A stretch of DNA of 5,047 bases, taken from Candidatus Coliplasma caballi (lineage in GTDB: Bacteria; Bacillota; Clostridia; Oscillospirales; CAG-382). Where the stretch lies: assembly GCA_018065365.1 (NCBI GenBank), contig JAGHTH010000076.1, positions 1 to 5,047 of the forward strand. The letters are read 5' to 3'. Positions 4,792 to 5,047 of this stretch are shown here, piece by piece. The first letter of the stretch is position 1. Every line of letters starts with the position of its first letter. The notes beneath the pieces are model-generated. The model did no database searches. It had not been told where the DNA came from and worked only from the letters and a program-made list of their open reading frames with translations. The translations under genes were made by a program, and so were the position numbers.

Positions 4792-4975
4792 GCGCCTGTG
4801 AGAGCAGGAGCGGTTCGGACATTGAAAATTGAACAACAAACGAAAGTACAAAGAAGTACACATGTGAGAAGCATCGGAAGAGATTTCGGTGCGAACCATA
4901 TGGGACTCGTTGATTCTTTTTAACAAAAGTAATAAGAGCAAAACAGGAAATTAAGTCGAAAGACTTGATATACAA
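4792..4975 (+). ncRNA. Ribosomal RNA leader with boxA-like and processing elements
   Basis: The leader has no coding potential. ATTGAAAATTGAACAACAA (4821-4839) resembles the conserved TTTGAAAACTGAACA-type sequence found in Firmicute rRNA leaders and spacers. TGATTCTTTTTAACAA (4911-4926) resembles the boxA antitermination signal (TGCTCTTTAACAA in E. coli) with two extra T. TTAAGTC-GAAA-GACTTGA (4951-4968) is a hairpin with a GAAA tetraloop directly before the 16S end, probably part of processing. AAGTACA occurs twice (4844-4850, 4854-4860). The partner strand for the RNase III stem would lie beyond the window. Confidence 0.6.

Positions 4976-5047
<72 letters not shown>

Overview
The window looks like the chromosome of a Gram-positive clostridial bacterium, most likely an Oscillospiraceae-type gut or anaerobic Firmicute with moderately high GC. 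The reasons are the start of a 16S rRNA gene in clostridial style, strong AAGGAGG-type ribosome binding sites, near-consensus TTGACA/TATAAT promoters, and a neighbouring DUF421-DUF4363 gene pair of a type familiar from clostridia. The genus cannot be read from this fragment.

Layout, left to right. All protein genes run on the minus strand. Positions 1-49 hold the start of an unidentified gene that leaves the window. Positions 69-280 hold coding remnants in two frames: a short peptide that resembles the RHS-repeat core, then a 52-residue carboxyl-terminal segment in another frame. Positions 279-1586 encode a secreted lipoprotein built of 11 WG-type beta repeats, visibly more AT-rich than the genes to its right. 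Positions 1587-1756 are non-coding and hold a compact element of three perfect hairpins enclosed by a 9-bp outer stem. Positions 1757-2719 (membrane-anchored VanY-type D,D-carboxypeptidase) and 2732-3397 (ribulose-phosphate 3-epimerase) form a tight operon read rpe first, with a promoter near 3616-3644 and a leader of about 210 nt. Positions 3646-4481 hold the overlapping DUF421 membrane protein and DUF4363 protein genes.

On the plus strand, diverging from that block, lies a ribosomal RNA operon control region. It has two tandem 17-nt-spaced promoters (4613-4641 and 4757-4785), an A/T-rich UP-like tract, a leader with boxA-like sequences, and the first ~70 nt of 16S rRNA, which runs off the right edge.

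The genes mix housekeeping work (pentose phosphate metabolism, ribosome synthesis) with cell-envelope functions (peptidoglycan trimming, membrane protein pair, surface lipoprotein). I see no CRISPR array, transposase, tRNA or complete defence system. The most unusual structures are the compound hairpin element at 1633-1743, the broken RHS-like sequence next to the WG lipoprotein, the structured rpe leader, and the dyads around the first rRNA promoter.
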